From Lunatimonas sp. (lineage in GTDB: Bacteria; Bacteroidota; Bacteroidia; Cytophagales; Cyclobacteriaceae), in the NCBI RefSeq assembly GCF_020832325.1, contig NZ_JAFIEU010000038.1:1-64000 (forward strand): a stretch of 64,000 nt of DNA, in the 5' to 3' direction. The position numbers and the translations under genes were made by a program. The notes under the pieces are model-generated. The model searched no databases, had not been told where the DNA came from, and saw only the letters and a program-made list of their open reading frames with translations. Below are positions 62,567-64,000 of the stretch, piece by piece; the stretch's first letter is position 1; each line of letters begins with the position of its first letter.

Positions 62567-64000
62567 ATGATTAACCGGATTTCGTTTATTTGCTGCATCC
62601 TAAGTTTCCTGACCGGACCGACCGTTGTTTTTGCCCAAGCTCCCCTTCCCATCGGATCGGATAGAGAGCTGTTTGTGGACCGCACCCTGATTGAATCGTT
62701 GGACGGTGCACAGGTTATTTTGCACGAGCCGGTGGACCGAGGAGAGGTTTTTGCTTTTGAAAAGCCCTGGGAAGGTGCTTTCTCGGCTTACGTGACCATT
62801 CTGAAGGATGGAGATCTGTACCGAGCCTATTACCGTGGAGTGCCTACGGCCGGTAAAGATGGCAACGAGTCGGAGGTTACCTGCTATGCGGAATCTCACG
62901 ATGGGGTTCGTTGGGAAAAACCGAACCTTGGAATTCACGAAATAGCCGGAAGCAGGACAAACAATGTGATCTTGGCCAATGCAGCCCCCATTACCCACAA
63001 CTTCAGTCCGTTTATTGATACCAATCCAGATGTGCCAAAACAGCAACGGTATAAGGCCTTGGGGGGTACTTCGTCCAGCGGGTTGGTGGCCTTTGTATCT
63101 GAGGACGGTATTCACTGGCAACGCCTACAGGAACGTCCGGTTTTTACAAAAGGGGTATTTGACTCTCAGAATGTCGCCTTCTGGTCTGAATCCGAAAGGC
63201 AGTATGTGTGCTATTTCCGAACCTGGACCGGCGGAGGTTACAGTGGCTACCGTTCGGTCAGTAGAACTACCTCTCCCGATTTCATCCACTGGAGCGACCC
63301 GGAAGCGATGAGTTTTGGAAACACACCCTATGAGCATCTTTATACCCAGCAGACCAGCCCTTATTTTCGTGCGCCGCACATTTACCTGGCCATAGGTGCC
63401 CGATTTATGCCCAATCGTCAGGTAATTTCCGATGAAGAAGCCAATATGCTGGGGGTGGATCCCAAGTATTATAAAGACTGTTCGGATGTAATATTGATGA
63501 GTTCCAGGGGAGGAATTGCGTATGAGAGGCAGTTTATGGAATCCTTTATCCGTCCCGGGATTGGATTGCAAAATTGGGTTTCCCGATCCAATTATCCCGC
63601 ATTGAATGTGGTTCAGACCGGTCCAGAAGAGATGTCTCTGTATGTAAATCAAGACTATGCCCAGCCCAGTGCCCACCTGCGCCGGTATTCCATGCGGCTG
63701 GATGGCTTTGCTTCTGTCTCCGCGGGGTATAACGGAGGGGAAATGCTCACCAAGCCCTTTGTCTTTGAAGGGAAAGTGCTGGAGCTGAACTACTCCACCT
63801 CCGCAGCGGGGCAGCTCTTGGTCGAAATCCTTGATGAAAAAGGAAACAAGATACCTGGGTTCTCCAAAGAAGAATGCCGGCCGGTGATAGGTAATGAGAT
63901 TTCAAGGACTGTTTATTGGAACAACTCAAATGATGTATCGGAGCTCTCAGGAAAGCCCGTCCGAATGCGTGTTTACCTGAAGGACGCGGATTTGTTTTCG
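62567..64000 (+). CDS. Secreted beta-propeller protein, glycosidase-like (cut by window end)
   Basis: The frame from the ATG at 62567 is open through 478 codons to the window edge, so the gene is incomplete. A signal peptide ends near VFAQA. The body has strand patterns of GH32/GH43-like propellers: IGSDRELFVDRTLIESLDG, YAESHDGVRWEKPNLG, FVSEDGIHWQRL and TSPDFIHWSDP. A C-terminal beta-rich part starts near residue 395. Similar proteins are common in Planctomycetes and Bacteroidota with unknown activity. It continues the sialidase operon after a 105-bp gap. Confidence 0.65.
   Translation, partial: MINRISFICCILSFLTGPTVVFAQAPLPIGSDRELFVDRTLIESLDGAQVILHEPVDRGEVFAFEKPWEGAFSAYVTILKDGDLYRAYYRGVPTAGKDGNESEVTCYAESHDGVRWEKPNLGIHEIAGSRTNNVILANAAPITHNFSPFIDTNPDVPKQQRYKALGGTSSSGLVAFVSEDGIHWQRLQERPVFTKGVFDSQNVAFWSESERQYVCYFRTWTGGGYSGYRSVSRTTSPDFIHWSDPEAMSFGNTPYEHLYTQQTSPYFRAPHIYLAIGARFMPNRQVISDEEANMLGVDPKYYKDCSDVILMSSRGGIAYERQFMESFIRPGIGLQNWVSRSNYPALNVVQTGPEEMSLYVNQDYAQPSAHLRRYSMRLDGFASVSAGYNGGEMLTKPFVFEGKVLELNYSTSAAGQLLVEILDEKGNKIPGFSKEECRPVIGNEISRTVYWNNSNDVSELSGKPVRMRVYLKDADLFS

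Overview
The window looks like a chromosome segment of a Bacteroidota bacterium, most likely of the Cytophagales / Cyclobacteriaceae type. The signs are SusC/SusD-type outer-membrane genes, many lipoprotein signals, FecI-like ECF sigma factors, -7 promoter elements of the TAnnTTTG type, few Shine-Dalgarno sequences, and a Bacteroidota-style initiator tRNA. The species assignment is inference; no database was searched.

Layout. 1-443: initiator tRNA on the minus strand, followed downstream by two degenerate tandem copies of the tRNA-plus-terminator unit. 662-10682: housekeeping genes (era, der, a DUF4221-like lipoprotein, rsmG, a sigma factor, a membrane glycosyltransferase, tgt, an LptF/G permease, an EamA transporter, ispE). 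11005-22488: one long branched-chain amino-acid operon (ilvD-ilvB-ilvN-ilvC-leuA-leuC-leuD-citramalate synthase-like-leuB). It is preceded by an Ile/Leu/Val-rich leader peptide and a complete attenuator, and carries a terminator-like hairpin between leuD and the citramalate synthase-like gene. 22556-23500: a secreted esterase. 23634-26509: a TPP-riboswitch operon of unusual content (SAM methyltransferase, PurM/ThiL/HypE-like protein, ThiE/TenI-like protein, Trm112-like zinc ribbon). 26586-27981: an AztD-like zinc metallochaperone gene behind two tandem Fur/Zur-type boxes that overlap its promoter. 28135-30928: a cobalamin riboswitch and metE. 31068-33873: a small accessory patch with a LOV-like PAS protein lacking the photo-cysteine, a double-glycine bacteriocin-like peptide with an amber codon in its leader and a coupled small membrane protein, and an MqsR-like toxin with a Panacea-type antitoxin. 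34342-46285: an esterase, an AbgT transporter, two class A-like serine hydrolases, a DUF2784 protein, a SulP transporter, a TonB-dependent receptor, a PBP4-type peptidase and a GreA/GreB-like protein. 46364-52064: a glycan-related group (propeller protein, NagX-like acyltransferase, GH20 hexosaminidase). 52541-64000: a polysaccharide-utilisation-like locus (ECF sigma factor, SusC, SusD, three sialidase-like propellers, an N-acetylneuraminate-lyase-like aldolase, and a further propeller-like protein cut by the window end).

How the parts work together. RNA-level control is prominent: transcription attenuation for branched-chain amino acids, TPP and B12 riboswitches, and several strong hairpins. 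The amino-acid operon appears able to make isoleucine from pyruvate through citramalate, because no threonine deaminase is present while LeuCD and LeuB are. The most novel candidates are the TPP-controlled methyltransferase/PurM-like/ThiE-like/Trm112-like operon, the ilv attenuator, the bacteriocin-like pair, and the sialidase-aldolase locus. Functional statements rest on motif recognition by eye.
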